Assembly (NCBI GenBank): GCA_021298975.1
Contig: JAJTGC010000037.1
Coordinates: 1 to 39,521, forward strand
DNA: 39,521 nt
Reading direction: 5' to 3'
Source of the DNA: Oxalobacteraceae bacterium
GTDB taxonomy: Bacteria; Pseudomonadota; Gammaproteobacteria; Burkholderiales; Burkholderiaceae_D
The notes under the pieces were generated by a model, which saw only the letters and a program-made list of their open reading frames with translations, did no database searches and was not told the origin of the DNA. How positions within the stretch are numbered: position 1 is the stretch's first letter; every line of letters starts with the position of its first letter. Shown in pieces: positions 17,415-26,781 of the stretch. The position numbers were made by a program, and so were the translations under genes.

Positions 17415-18273
17415 TCAATCGCTTTCGATACGCGCTTCGCGAGCCAGCAACTGCTGCAAAGCGTTCAGGGGAGTTTCCGATTCGAACAAAACGCGCGCAA
17501 CTGCGTCGACAATCGGTGTAACTATCTGATGCTGCCGAGCGAGTTGCTGCACAGCGCGCACGCAGCGCACACCCTCGGGTTTCGCTGCGGCCACCGAGTG
17601 CAATGCCAAGACGCGTGATTTCAGCCAGCCCGCGCGTAATCAAGGCAGCGCGCGCATTCATGCCCAGACCGAGTCCATCAGCGATACCGGTTGCAATCGC
17701 GAGTACATTCTTGACTGCACCACCCACTTCCACGCCCACCAGATCATCGCTGGAATACACCCGTATCGTATGGCCATGAATCGCAGAGACGGCAAGCTGA
17801 CACAAGGCGGGATCAGCGGAAGCGATCGTCAAAGCACAGGGCAGACCACGCGCTACTTCCTGAGCAAATGAAGGGCCGGACAAGGCACCGCAAGGCAGCG
17901 TCTCGCCCATCAGTTCACGCACGATTTGATGCGGCAGCAAGGCACTGCCTTCTTCGAAACCTTTGCACAACCAGATCAGATTAGGCAATGCATACGGAAG
18001 GAATGAAGCCAGCAAGGGGCGCAATCCTGCCACTGAGGTCGCGGCAATCATCAAGCCATCACTGGCATGCGAAATCGCGGAGGGTAAATGCGAGGTGAGC
18101 TTAAGCGAAGATGGCAGCGCCAGGCCGGGAAGGTAGCGAGCATTTTCTCGCCGAATGCTCATCTCGGCAATGGCCTGCGCATCGCGCCCGAAGAGCATGA
18201 CTTGATGACGATCTGACAGCGCCGTCGACAGAGCCGTGCCCCAAGCACCGGCGCCGAAAACGGAAATATTCAT
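17415..18273 (-). pseudogene. gpsA: Glycerol-3-phosphate dehydrogenase [NAD(P)+], internal deletion and frameshift
   Basis: GpsA reduces dihydroxyacetone phosphate to sn-glycerol-3-phosphate for phospholipid synthesis. The first 232 codons (18273-17578) look normal: the GAGAWGTAL nucleotide-binding loop, LPCGALSGPSFAQEVA, and the GGAVKNVLAIATGIADGLGLG block with the catalytic Lys. After GGRSET the expected FMG-x-AGLGDL and SRN region (about 45 codons by comparison with E. coli GpsA) is absent. The sequence resumes out of frame at EGVRCVRAV (17576), which runs 53 codons to the native stop at 17415. The frame actually read from the start passes through the terminator hairpin and into gspG, stopping at 17242. 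The product should be inactive. A sequencing or assembly fault is the alternative. Confidence 0.85.
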
Positions 18274-18305
18274 CGGGTTGTGAGAGGGGGAGGACAAGGC
18301 AAACC

Positions 18306-18758
18306 CTAGTCGCCCCAGACGTCGGAGGCCTTGATAAAGCCCGTTTCACCATCGCGGTGCCTGACCTTGATCCAGCCCGATCGGATGGGTTCGGCGAGAT
18401 CAAGCAGCACCCATTTTGCGGCGGTAAATACTACCGGCGCAGATTCACTTTCAGACGAGCGAATCATGGCCTCGTCGACCTCGACAACCAGCGTGCGCCG
18501 GGGATGCAGCGCGTCCGAGGACATCCAACTGAGATCACCGGTCGCGTCGCGCACCCGCACCCAATCGCCATTACTGAACAATACCTCAACCGGCATGCCG
18601 GCAAAGGCAATATGAAGCTTGCGTCCTTTTTTTGTCGGCGCGTCGTACATGATGGCGTAGCGTGATGCGACCGAACTGAAATCTGCTGCATGCGATGCAG
18701 TCAAGCCCAGCGCACAAAGCAATCCAATCACAAGCGAGCGGGTTGGTAGAGATCGCAT
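18306..18758 (-). CDS. Exported SH3-like domain protein
   Basis: The protein has 150 residues with a signal peptide (1-24, ending SHAAD). Two SH3-like repeats follow: residues about 28-85 with YDAPTKKGRKL and GDWVRVRDATGDLSWM, and 90-148 with SGWIKVRHRDGETGFIKASDVWG. Bacterial SH3 proteins of this type act in the periplasm and often bind peptidoglycan or partner proteins. The exact role is unknown. It lies between secB and gpsA, 6 bp after secB, and is surely co-transcribed with it. Confidence 0.85.
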   Translation of the reverse strand: MRSLPTRSLVIGLLCALGLTASHAADFSSVASRYAIMYDAPTKKGRKLHIAFAGMPVEVLFSNGDWVRVRDATGDLSWMSSDALHPRRTLVVEVDEAMIRSSESESAPVVFTAAKWVLLDLAEPIRSGWIKVRHRDGETGFIKASDVWGD

Positions 18759-18764
18759 GGCGAT

Positions 18765-19238
18765 TTATTGCACCTGGGTGGGCGCCGGCTGGGCAATCGT
18801 CTGCTTGCGCTGATGATAGAACGCTTCGAAATTAATCTCGGACAGGTGAAACGGCGGAAAACCGGCGCGCGTGATCACATCCGAAATATTGGAGCGCAGG
18901 TAGGGGTACAAAATGTTAGGGCAGGCAATACCGAGCAGCAATTCGAGCTGATCTTCGGGAACCAGGCGTACTTCGAAAATGCCGGCTTGCTTGCCCTCGA
19001 TAAGGAAAGCCACTTTATCGCGGATTTTGGCGGTGATGGTGACGGTGATGGTCGACTCGAAAAAACCATCCGCAATCTGTTCGGAGCTGACGTCGAGCGC
19101 GATTTCCATCGCAGGACTTTCCTGTTCAAGGAAAATACCAGGCGAATTCGGCTGTTCCAGAGACATGTCTTTCAGGTAGACACGCTGGATATTGAACTGC
19201 GGTTGCTGCTCGGTGGCTTGCGAATTCTGATCGGACAT
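18765..19238 (-). CDS. secB: Protein-export chaperone SecB
   Basis: SecB is the cytoplasmic tetrameric chaperone that keeps precursors unfolded and hands them to SecA. The 157 residues cover the whole family, including [19 protein letters not shown] at the start and the C-terminal half with [24 protein letters not shown]. The tail lacks an obvious Cys/His cluster and is Gln/Pro rich. The order rhodanese-grxC-secB-gpsA matches the yibN-grxC-secB-gpsA operon of E. coli. Confidence 0.98.
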   Translation of the reverse strand: MSDQNSQATEQQPQFNIQRVYLKDMSLEQPNSPGIFLEQESPAMEIALDVSSEQIADGFFESTITVTITAKIRDKVAFLIEGKQAGIFEVRLVPEDQLELLLGIACPNILYPYLRSNISDVITRAGFPPFHLSEINFEAFYHQRKQTIAQPAPTQVQ

Positions 19239-19289
19239 GAAGCGCTTTCGTTAAAAAGTAAAAAAATGACAGGCGAATGTGCGCTTGCC

Positions 19290-19553
19290 TCAGGTACCCC
19301 GCAGCAGGGGTTCCAGCCTGCCCTCGCGATCGAGAGCGGAAAGATCATCAAAGCCACCTACATACGTATCGCCGATATAAATCTGCGGTACGGTTCGGCG
19401 GCCGGTCATTTCCATCATCTGCACACGCTGGTCGGGCTGCAAGTCGACACGGATTTTTTCAATCTCGTCAATCCCTTTGGCCTTGAGCAGACGCTCGGCC
19501 ATAGTGCAGTAGGGACAGACGCCCGTAGTGTACATACGAATTTTTGCACCCAT
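19290..19553 (-). CDS. grxC: Glutaredoxin 3
   Basis: GrxC is a small glutathione-dependent dithiol oxidoreductase. From ATG 19553 the product has 87 residues, the family size, and a strong GAGGAGG ribosome-binding site lies just upstream. The redox motif is CPYC (C13-C16). The cis-Pro TVPQIYIG and the GGFDDLSALD glutathione-binding segment are present. Longer in-frame starts reach into the rhodanese gene and are rejected. It sits 13 bp after the rhodanese stop. Confidence 0.96.
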   Translation of the reverse strand: MGAKIRMYTTGVCPYCTMAERLLKAKGIDEIEKIRVDLQPDQRVQMMEMTGRRTVPQIYIGDTYVGGFDDLSALDREGRLEPLLRGT

Positions 19554-19566
19554 CTTTGTGGCCTCC

Positions 19567-19962
19567 TCAGGTAGCAACTGGCAGACCTTGCGACTGCCAG
19601 GTCGCAAAACCGCCCTCAAGTACGTAGACATCGGGAAAACCGGCACGCCGCAATTGCGACGCACCCCGGCCGGCACGTCCACCCGTCTGGCAGATCACCA
19701 GCACCGCAGCGGATTTGTCGAGATCGGCCATGCGGACAGGCAACTCATCAAGGGGAATGTTTTTTGATGCGCGCAAGTGTCCCGCTTTGAACTCGTCAGC
19801 AGAGCGCACATCCAGTATCAGGGTCTTGCCTTTATTGAGCAATTGCGTTGCCTGCAAGGTCGACAAGGTATTTTTGCTGCGGCTCAGCGTCGGCCAGGCC
19901 AGCGCACCTCCGGAAACCAGGGCAATCAGAATCAGCCAGATATTGTCAATCAAGAATTTCAC
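19567..19962 (-). CDS. Membrane-anchored rhodanese-like protein (YibN type)
   Basis: The product has 131 residues from a GTG start at 19962, chosen because it directly precedes a hydrophobic N-terminus (about 1-27: FLIDNIWLILIALVSGGALAW). Upstream in-frame residues are not family-like. One membrane segment is followed by a rhodanese domain (about 40-130) with DVRSADEFKAGHL and the active-site loop VICQTGGRAGR, whose Cys would carry a persulfide. This is the YibN position in the grxC-secB-gpsA operon. The sulfur acceptor is not known. Confidence 0.9.
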   Translation of the reverse strand: MKFLIDNIWLILIALVSGGALAWPTLSRSKNTLSTLQATQLLNKGKTLILDVRSADEFKAGHLRASKNIPLDELPVRMADLDKSAAVLVICQTGGRAGRGASQLRRAGFPDVYVLEGGFATWQSQGLPVAT

Positions 19963-20060
19963 GTCAGTCCATTCGTTTGAAGCAAGCCGGGCATTATAAA
20001 ATAGAAGGCTTGGAGCGTCTCGACGCTTTCTGATTGCCCATACCGAATAATTCAACCCCT
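19963..20060. promoter_or_regulatory. Divergent promoter region between the rhodanese gene and gpmA
   Basis: The 98-bp gap separates two divergent operons. A perfect TATAAT on the minus strand (19993-19998) lies about 30 bp before the rhodanese GTG and can serve as its -10 box. The matching -35 position (20016-20021) is poor. The plus-strand sequence TATAAAAT (19995-20002) overlaps it and may serve gpmA. A perfect 6-bp inverted repeat AGCGTC/GACGCT (20014-20027, 2-nt spacer) lies beside it and could be an operator. Confidence 0.4.
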
Positions 20061-20807
<747 letters not shown>

Positions 20808-20814
20808 GGCCTTG

Positions 20815-22191
20815 ATGATCGCGCGTATCGCTCTTCTGAGCTGCTATTTTCTGGCAGTGCTGGCCGCACACGGACCGCTACGCGCCGAAACCTCCGACCG
20901 AGTCAGCGATCGCAAACGTCAGAAACAGGCAGCAGAGCAGGAGCGTTCCGAACTGCGCAAAAAGCTCTCCGATCTCAAGGAAGACATCGTCAAGACTGAG
21001 AAGGCGCGCGGCGATGCGGCCGACGCACTGGCTGATTCTGAAGCAGCAATATCCAACGCCAACCGCGCCTTGCGCGAGCTGGCCAGCGAACTGGAACGCA
21101 CCCGAACGCACCTCCACGCCTTGACTGTCAGTCAGGAAGCCCTTGAAAAAACCGTCCAGGCGCAGCGCGAGCGACTGGAGAAAATGCTGCGTGAGCAGTA
21201 CATTGCTGGTCAGGATGATCGTTTGCGCCTGATGCTGTCAGGCGACAATCCCAATCGCATGGCGCGCGAGCTGCGCTATCTGGGTTATGTGTCTGCAGAG
21301 CAGATGAAAGCGATCGCAGCACTGCAAAAAGATCTCGCAGCGATCGAAACCAACAAGGCAGAAGCCGAAAAGGCGCGTGAATCGCTGGATGAAATCGCCC
21401 AGGAGCAGCGCGAGCAAAAAGCGGTGCTGGAAAAACAAAAGAACAAACGCAAGGCACTGGTCGGCCAGCTCTCGGGCAAACTGGAAAACCAGCGCAAGCA
21501 GGCGGGGCGGCTGGAGCGGGATGAGGAACGGCTGGCTGCCTTGGTCGATCGCCTGGCCACCCTGATCACGCAGCAGCGCAAAGCGGAGGAAGAGCAAGCC
21601 AAGCGACGCGCGCGCGCACGAGCAGACGCCAAAGAGCAGGCCGATCGCAAAAAGACGGCCGAGAGAAAACCGGGCAAATCCAGCGACAATCCGAAATCAA
21701 CCGACAAGGCACGCGAGGCCGAGCCCACCGAAGCGCAGACCGCGCCCGCCAAACCCTTGCCAGAGCAACCGCTGCCACCGCCGCCACCCGACGGTGCGGA
21801 ATTCGCGAGCCTGCGCGGCAAGCTGAAAATGCCGGTCAAGGGCGAGATACTGGCTGCATTCGGCGCGAAACGGCCGGAAGGTCCGAACTGGAAAGGCCTG
21901 TTCATCAAAGCAGCCGAAGGGACGGAAATTCGGGCCAGCGCTGCGGGCGAAGTGATCTTTTCCGACTGGATGCGCGGCTTCGGCAACCTGATCATTATCG
22001 ATCACGGCGGGCAGTACATGACCATTTACGGCAATAATCAGTCACTGCTCAAGCGACCGGGCGACCGAATCAAAGGGGGCGAAGTGATAGCGATTGCAGG
22101 TAACACCGGCGGCAATGAGCAATCGGGTTTATACTTTGAAATGCGGCACCAAGGGCGGGCGTTAGATCCGCTGACATGGATGAACAGGTGA
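20815..22191 (+). CDS. envC: Murein hydrolase activator EnvC (degenerate LytM/M23 domain)
   Basis: The 458-residue periplasmic protein has a signal peptide (1-25), a long coiled coil (about 30-250) rich in Lys/Glu/Gln, and a Lys/Pro/Ala linker (about 260-330). A C-terminal LytM domain (about 340-455) completes it. The metal-binding and catalytic residues of active M23 peptidases are missing: the first His motif reads WKGLFI, the HxH reads GLYFEM, and YGNN replaces the usual His site. This is the EnvC pattern, in which the domain activates cell-separation amidases at the septum instead of cutting. The gpmA-envC-ctpA order resembles the gpmM-envC locus of E. coli. The start at 20815 is the ATG directly before the signal peptide. 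Confidence 0.92.
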   Translation: MIARIALLSCYFLAVLAAHGPLRAETSDRVSDRKRQKQAAEQERSELRKKLSDLKEDIVKTEKARGDAADALADSEAAISNANRALRELASELERTRTHLHALTVSQEALEKTVQAQRERLEKMLREQYIAGQDDRLRLMLSGDNPNRMARELRYLGYVSAEQMKAIAALQKDLAAIETNKAEAEKARESLDEIAQEQREQKAVLEKQKNKRKALVGQLSGKLENQRKQAGRLERDEERLAALVDRLATLITQQRKAEEEQAKRRARARADAKEQADRKKTAERKPGKSSDNPKSTDKAREAEPTEAQTAPAKPLPEQPLPPPPPDGAEFASLRGKLKMPVKGEILAAFGAKRPEGPNWKGLFIKAAEGTEIRASAAGEVIFSDWMRGFGNLIIIDHGGQYMTIYGNNQSLLKRPGDRIKGGEVIAIAGNTGGNEQSGLYFEMRHQGRALDPLTWMNR

Positions 22192-22194
22192 GAC

Positions 22195-23652
22195 ATGAGT
22201 AGCAGACTGAAGAACGCAGGACTGATAGGGCTGGGCCTGATTGCCGGCATCGCGGGTTCCATGCAATTTGATGCACTGGCCCAGAAAAATGCCGGTTCGG
22301 CTCTGCCCATCGAAGAGCTGCGACAGCTCACCGATGTATTCGGGCTGATCAAATCGGATTATGTCGAACCGGTTGAAGATAAAAAACTGCTCACCGAAGC
22401 CATCTCCGGCATGGTGGCATCACTTGATCCTCACTCCGCTTACCTCGACAAGAAAGCCTTCAAGGAACTGCGTGAAGGTACGCAGGGCAAGTTCGTCGGT
22501 CTCGGCATTGAAGTCGGCATGGAAGACGGCTATGTCAAAGTCATTTCGCCGATCGAGGATTCCCCCGCTTACAAGGCTGGTCTGAAAGCAGGTGACCTGA
22601 TCACCCGCCTCGACAGCACCCCGGTCAAGGGCATGACGCTGGACGAAGCCGTCAAGCGCATGCGCGGCGAACCGAATACCAAGATCACGCTCACGGTCGC
22701 CCGCAAGGAAGAAGAAAAGCCCTTGATGATTACGATCGTGCGCCAGGAAATCAAGGTGCAGAGCGTGAAGGCCAAGATCGTCGAGCCCGGATATGCCTGG
22801 ATACGCGTCGCGCAGTTTCAGGAACCCACGGTTGAAGATCTGGCGAAAAAAATCAGCGCGCTCTACCAGCAAGACCCCAACCTCAAGGGGCTGGTTCTGG
22901 ATCTGCGCAATGACCCGGGCGGCGTGCTGCCCGGTGCCATAGGCGTATCGGCAGCCTTCCTGCCCAAGGATGTGCCCATCGTGTCGACCAATGGTCAGTT
23001 GCCGGATTCCAAAGCAACCTATCTGGCTCGCCGTGAATACTATGGCAATCGGAGCAGTGGCGATCCCCTGTCGCGGCTGCCCGAGCAGGTCAAAAAAGTG
23101 AAGATGGTAGTTTTGGTGAATTCCGGCTCAGCCTCTGCATCGGAAATCGTGGCCGGTGCACTGCAGGACTACAAGCGCGCCACCATCATGGGCACGCAAA
23201 CGTTTGGCAAAGGTTCGGTACAGACCATACGCCAGCTTTCGTCCGATACCGCCGTCAAGCTGACGACCGCACGCTACTACACACCGAATGGCCGCTCGAT
23301 CCAGGCCAAGGGCATCGTTCCTGATCTGCTGGTGGATGAGTACGCTGATGGTGATGGCATGAATGGCATGCGCCTCCGCGAATCCGATCTGCAAAAGCAC
23401 TTGTCCAATGACAAGGACAAGGATGCTGGCAACGGCGCGAATATCGTCGATGAACTCGAAGAAGCGAAGCGGCTTGCCGCGCTGGAGAAAAAGCGTAAAC
23501 CACTGGAATTCGGCAGCAAGGAAGATTTCCAGTTGGGGCAAGCCTTGGCCCACCTCAAAGGGCAGCCGGTGCAAACATCAAAGTCTGCCAAGATCGAGAA
23601 CAAGAAAGACGGGAACATCAACAACCCGGATGGCAGTGGCGAGAAAAAATAA
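22195..23652 (+). CDS. ctpA: C-terminal processing peptidase, S41 family (CtpA)
   Basis: CtpA is a periplasmic serine protease anchored by an N-terminal hydrophobic segment (about 8-30). In 485 residues there is an N-terminal helical part, a PDZ domain (about 92-175, with GLGIEVGMEDGYVKVISP) and an S41 catalytic core. The Ser/Lys dyad is seen as S314 in NSGSASASEI and K339 in TFGKGSVQT. The tail is Lys/Asp rich. It begins 3 bp after the envC stop, so the two are co-expressed; envelope quality control or trimming of wall enzymes is the likely job. A good terminator follows. Confidence 0.96.
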   Translation: MSSRLKNAGLIGLGLIAGIAGSMQFDALAQKNAGSALPIEELRQLTDVFGLIKSDYVEPVEDKKLLTEAISGMVASLDPHSAYLDKKAFKELREGTQGKFVGLGIEVGMEDGYVKVISPIEDSPAYKAGLKAGDLITRLDSTPVKGMTLDEAVKRMRGEPNTKITLTVARKEEEKPLMITIVRQEIKVQSVKAKIVEPGYAWIRVAQFQEPTVEDLAKKISALYQQDPNLKGLVLDLRNDPGGVLPGAIGVSAAFLPKDVPIVSTNGQLPDSKATYLARREYYGNRSSGDPLSRLPEQVKKVKMVVLVNSGSASASEIVAGALQDYKRATIMGTQTFGKGSVQTIRQLSSDTAVKLTTARYYTPNGRSIQAKGIVPDLLVDEYADGDGMNGMRLRESDLQKHLSNDKDKDAGNGANIVDELEEAKRLAALEKKRKPLEFGSKEDFQLGQALAHLKGQPVQTSKSAKIENKKDGNINNPDGSGEKK

Positions 23653-23671
23653 GCCCGCCCTGAATCAAACC

Positions 23672-23698
23672 CGGCCGCAGCGATGCGGCCGTTTTTTT
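23672..23698 (+). terminator. Rho-independent terminator after ctpA
   Basis: CGGCCGC (23672-23678), a 6-nt loop and GCGGCCG (23685-23691) form a perfect 7-bp GC-rich stem followed by TTTTTTT (23692-23698). It lies 20 bp after the ctpA stop and should end most transcripts from gpmA-envC-ctpA. moeB at 23737 would then need read-through or its own promoter. Confidence 0.9.
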
Positions 23699-23736
23699 GT
23701 CTGTGACTCCGCCCACGCACTGAACGCCCGACTCCA

Positions 23737-24492
23737 ATGAACGACCAACAACTGCTTCGCTATTCTCGCCACATCCTGCTTGATGACATCGGCATCGAAG
23801 GACAGGAGAAATTGCTGGCAGCACACGCGCTGGTGATTGGCGCAGGCGGACTGGGATCGCCCGTCGCCCTGTACCTCGCATCCGCAGGCGTTGGCCGGAT
23901 AACACTGGTCGACCATGACACGGTGGATCTGACCAATCTGCAGCGGCAGATTCTGCACACGACGGCGCGTGTGGGTCAGCCCAAGGCAGCCTCCGGCAAA
24001 GAGACGCTGGCACAGATCAATCCGGATGTCGAGGTGCACACCGTATTCGATCGCGCCGATGCATCGACACTATCCAGCCTGATCGAGGGCGCGACCGTGG
24101 TGCTGGATTGCACCGACAATTTCCAGACACGACATGCAATCAATCAGGCTTGCGTGAATGCGCGCGTACCGCTGGTATCGGGTGCGGCGATTCGCATGGA
24201 CGGCCAGGTCGCTGTATTCGACTCCCGCAGTGGCAAGACGCCTTGCTATGCCTGTCTCTTTCCGCCCGATCAGCAGTTTGAGGAAGTGCAATGCTCGACC
24301 ATGGGTGTGTTCGCGCCGCTGGTGGGCATCATCGGCACCGTGCAGGCGGCCGAAGCATTGAAACTGATTATGGGAATGGGGGAGTCACTCGCAAGCAGAT
24401 TGCTGCTGCTCGATGCGCGCACTATGGAGTGGACCAGCATACGCACCACGCGCGGCAGTGATTGCCCGGTATGCGCTGACGCGCAACACTAA
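23737..24492 (+). CDS. moeB: MoeB/ThiF-type adenylyltransferase (HesA/MoeB/ThiF family)
   Basis: These E1-like enzymes adenylate the C-terminal Gly of a sulfur-carrier protein (MoaD or ThiS). The product has 251 residues. The nucleotide loop is VIGAGGLGSPVALYLASAG (about 34-52), and NLQRQILH provides the conserved Arg. DCTDNFQTRHAINQAC and two CxxC zinc pairs (CYAC and CPVC) are present. There is no C-terminal rhodanese domain. Whether it serves molybdopterin or thiamine synthesis cannot be told from sequence alone, so the symbol is by resemblance. Its start is 39 bp beyond the terminator. Confidence 0.88.
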   Translation: MNDQQLLRYSRHILLDDIGIEGQEKLLAAHALVIGAGGLGSPVALYLASAGVGRITLVDHDTVDLTNLQRQILHTTARVGQPKAASGKETLAQINPDVEVHTVFDRADASTLSSLIEGATVVLDCTDNFQTRHAINQACVNARVPLVSGAAIRMDGQVAVFDSRSGKTPCYACLFPPDQQFEEVQCSTMGVFAPLVGIIGTVQAAEALKLIMGMGESLASRLLLLDARTMEWTSIRTTRGSDCPVCADAQH

Positions 24493-24553
24493 GCGCGCAT
24501 TTCGTCAGCCGCTTGAAAGGCGTGCAACACGCCAAGGCACTGCGCTCAAACTA

Positions 24554-24650
24554 AGCCACGGGATCCTGGCTTTCGCCGGAATGACCGTCGTTGTTGAGGC
24601 GACCGTAAAATTCCTACCGTCATCCCGGCGAAAGCCGGGATCCTGTGGCT
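24554..24650. repeat. REP-like imperfect inverted repeat pair between moeB and slmA
   Basis: Two 32-bp arms (24554-24585 and 24619-24650) are inverted copies matching at 29 of 32 positions, with a 33-bp spacer. Each arm contains the smaller palindrome type CCGGCTTTCGCCGG, so each can also fold alone. The core resembles the ATCCCGGCTTTCGCCGGGAT dispersed repeats I know from many proteobacterial genomes. The pair sits between convergent genes (moeB and slmA) and could end transcription from both sides. No coding frame is supported in the 24493-24693 gap. Confidence 0.75.
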
Positions 24651-24693
24651 TTTATACATACAACGATTCAGACCACGATAAATACGACGCCCC

Positions 24694-25081
24694 TCAGGGA
24701 ACAAGCATGACTAGCTGTTGTGCAGCACCCTCGGTCGGTCGCAACTGAAATCCACCTTTCGCATAGCGATGCCAGCGGCCCATCACAAAAGCCATCATCA
24801 GCGAGCAGCATGCCCGCGATACTGCGTACCTGGCGCACGCCATTCTCTTCACCGTCGCTGATCTTGTTGATGAGGCCAAAGACCGAGGTCTCGATGAATT
24901 CGATCAGACCCTCGAACATCTGTGCCTTGCTGGCGAAATGACGGTATAGCGCTGCTTCGGAAACGTCGAGCCGTGCTGCCAGTGCGGCGGTGGTGATACG
25001 GTCTCCCTTGGGCTGTTCCAGCATGGCGGCCAGTGCCTGAAGTATCTGCAGCTTGCGCTCGCCCGGTTTGGTATTGGCCAT
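24694..25081 (-). pseudogene. slmA: Nucleoid occlusion factor SlmA (TetR family), internal deletion and frameshift
   Basis: SlmA binds specific chromosomal sites and blocks FtsZ assembly over the nucleoid. The first 93 codons (25081-24803) are intact and include the TetR helix-turn-helix (ITTAALAARLDVSEAALYRH) and GLIEFIETSVFGLINKI. The sequence then jumps at about 24801 into another frame that encodes the normal C-terminus (LMMAFVMGRWHRYAKGGF, ending at 24694). The middle 65-85 codons expected from the family are missing. The frame actually read ends after 44 unrelated residues at 24668. Such a product keeps the DNA-binding part but loses the dimer and FtsZ-contact region. An assembly fault is the alternative. 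Confidence 0.82.
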
Positions 25082-25125
25082 AATCGTTATCAGTGAGGCA
25101 ATCGGTGACGGCAGGAGGCCGCGCT

Positions 25126-25815
25126 CTACATCAGCCGGTGTAGCTTACCTGGCAAATGACTCAACGATTTTACTGTGACATCCACAAAGCCAGGGCGGCG
25201 CGCCAGTGCGCTCAGGTAGCCAGTAAACCACACTGTGCGCAAGCCGAGGGATTTTGCCGATTTGAGATTGGCGAGCGTATCTTCCACCAGCACGCAGTCG
25301 CGGGCACGCAGGCCACGCCGAGCCAGTAGTTGTTGCAACATCAAACGAGAGGGTTTGGGCCGCAACTGCCGGTGCACCATCATGGATTCAATCGGCACAT
25401 GCTCGGCAAAGTGACGATGCAAACCAATATGACGAATGACCTCACGCGCATAGGCGGTGGGCGCATTCGTCAGCAAGATCTTGTTGCCAGGAAGACGACG
25501 CAGCAGGCGCGCCAGGCCTCGCTCGGCGCGAATCATCCGGGACAGATTGTCGAAGCAATGGGCATCGCGCAGAAATTCGTCCGCACGCACCGCATGATGG
25601 CGCATCATGCCGAGCAGCGTGGCGCCATAGCGCTGCCAGTAGGCCATGCGCACTGCATCGACGGCTTCGGGATGTGCGGGTTTCTGTTCGGCCGAGAGCA
25701 CCCGCGCAATCGCGGCATTCATGTTGTCATTAATCGCCGGGAAAATCGCATGCGACGCATCATGCAGCGTATTGTCCAGATCAAACAACCAGGTCAGACG
25801 CCGTCGCGCAGGCAT
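25126..25815 (-). CDS. HAD-family pyrimidine 5'-nucleotidase
   Basis: This is a 229-residue cytoplasmic HAD hydrolase. Motif I is FDLDNTLHDA, with the nucleophile D12 and the acid D14. Motif II is ILLTNAP (Thr), motif III KPSRLML (Lys), and motif IV VEDTLANLKSA. The helical cap lies between motifs I and II. Subfamily features fit the pyrimidine 5'-nucleotidases that sit next to argB and slmA in Burkholderiales. The substrate is inferred, a pyrimidine nucleoside monophosphate. It starts 11 bp after the argB stop and is probably co-transcribed with it. Confidence 0.88.
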   Translation of the reverse strand: MPARRRLTWLFDLDNTLHDASHAIFPAINDNMNAAIARVLSAEQKPAHPEAVDAVRMAYWQRYGATLLGMMRHHAVRADEFLRDAHCFDNLSRMIRAERGLARLLRRLPGNKILLTNAPTAYAREVIRHIGLHRHFAEHVPIESMMVHRQLRPKPSRLMLQQLLARRGLRARDCVLVEDTLANLKSAKSLGLRTVWFTGYLSALARRPGFVDVTVKSLSHLPGKLHRLM

Positions 25816-25826
25816 GCGTGCCGCGC

Positions 25827-26714
25827 TCAGTGCGACCGTATCATCGTGCCGAAAGCTTGTTCCGTCAGCACCTCAAGCAACAACGAATGCTCGATCCGTC
25901 CGTCGATGATGTGAACCGTGTTCACACCCGACTTGGCAGCGTCCAGCGCCGAAGAGATTTTGGGCAGCATGCCACCGGAGATGGTGCCATCCTCAAACAT
26001 CTCATCAATCTCGCGCGCAGAAAGATCGGTCAGCAGCTGCCCTTTCTTGTCCATCACGCCGGGAATATTGGTCATCATGATGAGCTTTTCCGCGCGCAGG
26101 ATTTCGGCGATCTTGCCGGCGACCAGATCGGCATTGATGTTATAGGCCTGCCCATCTTCTCCAAACCCAATCGGCGAGATGATGGGAATGAAAGCATCGT
26201 CCTGCAGCGCCTTGACGACGGCCGGGTTGATCGCTTCGATCTCACCCACAAAACCGATATCTAAAAACTTGCCCGGATTCTCCTTGTCGGGCATCTGCAT
26301 TTTGCGCGCGCGTATCAAGCCGCCATCTTTTCCGGTCAGGCCCACCGCCTGCCCGCCATAGTGGTTAATAAGCATGACGATGTCCTGCTGAACTTCGCCA
26401 CCGAGCACCCATTCGACGACTTCCATGGTCTCTTCGTCGGTGATGCGCATGCCCTGCACGAAGCTGCCTTGCTTGCCGATTTTTTTCAGTGCATTGTCGA
26501 TCTGCGGCCCGCCACCATGAACCACAACGGGATTCATTCCGACGAGCTTGAGCAAAATGACGTCGCGCGCAAAGCCATGTTTGAGACGCTCTTCCGTCAT
26601 TGCGTTGCCACCGTATTTAACGACAATAGTCTTGCCGTGGAACTTGCGAATGTAAGGCAGAGCCTCGGCCAGTATCTCGGCCTTGATTTCAGGAGCAATC
26701 GAAGAGGTGGGCAT
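25827..26714 (-). CDS. argB: Acetylglutamate kinase
   Basis: ArgB phosphorylates N-acetyl-L-glutamate, the second step of arginine synthesis. The 295-residue product shows [12 protein letters not shown] (phosphate-binding Lys and Gly-Gly), [11 protein letters not shown], and the nucleotide-binding [18 protein letters not shown]. The N-terminal helix (PYIRKFHGK) is of the type seen in arginine-feedback-inhibited hexameric forms, so end-product inhibition is likely. A promoter-like pair lies about 70 bp upstream on the minus strand. Confidence 0.98.
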   Translation of the reverse strand: MPTSSIAPEIKAEILAEALPYIRKFHGKTIVVKYGGNAMTEERLKHGFARDVILLKLVGMNPVVVHGGGPQIDNALKKIGKQGSFVQGMRITDEETMEVVEWVLGGEVQQDIVMLINHYGGQAVGLTGKDGGLIRARKMQMPDKENPGKFLDIGFVGEIEAINPAVVKALQDDAFIPIISPIGFGEDGQAYNINADLVAGKIAEILRAEKLIMMTNIPGVMDKKGQLLTDLSAREIDEMFEDGTISGGMLPKISSALDAAKSGVNTVHIIDGRIEHSLLLEVLTEQAFGTMIRSH

Positions 26715-26781
26715 GGGGCAGGCAATTCCGGTGAGGGTGTCAGGTCGGGACGCTCGCGGTCAGGCGAAGCGGCATGCGCTG

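Noticed and set aside
18768..19574. A 268-codon plus-strand frame opposite secB and grxC
   Set aside because: It covers two well-defined genes on the other strand and has no motif of its own.
24493..24693. A coding gene in the gap between moeB and slmA
   Set aside because: The open frames there run through the inverted repeat and show no protein-like pattern.
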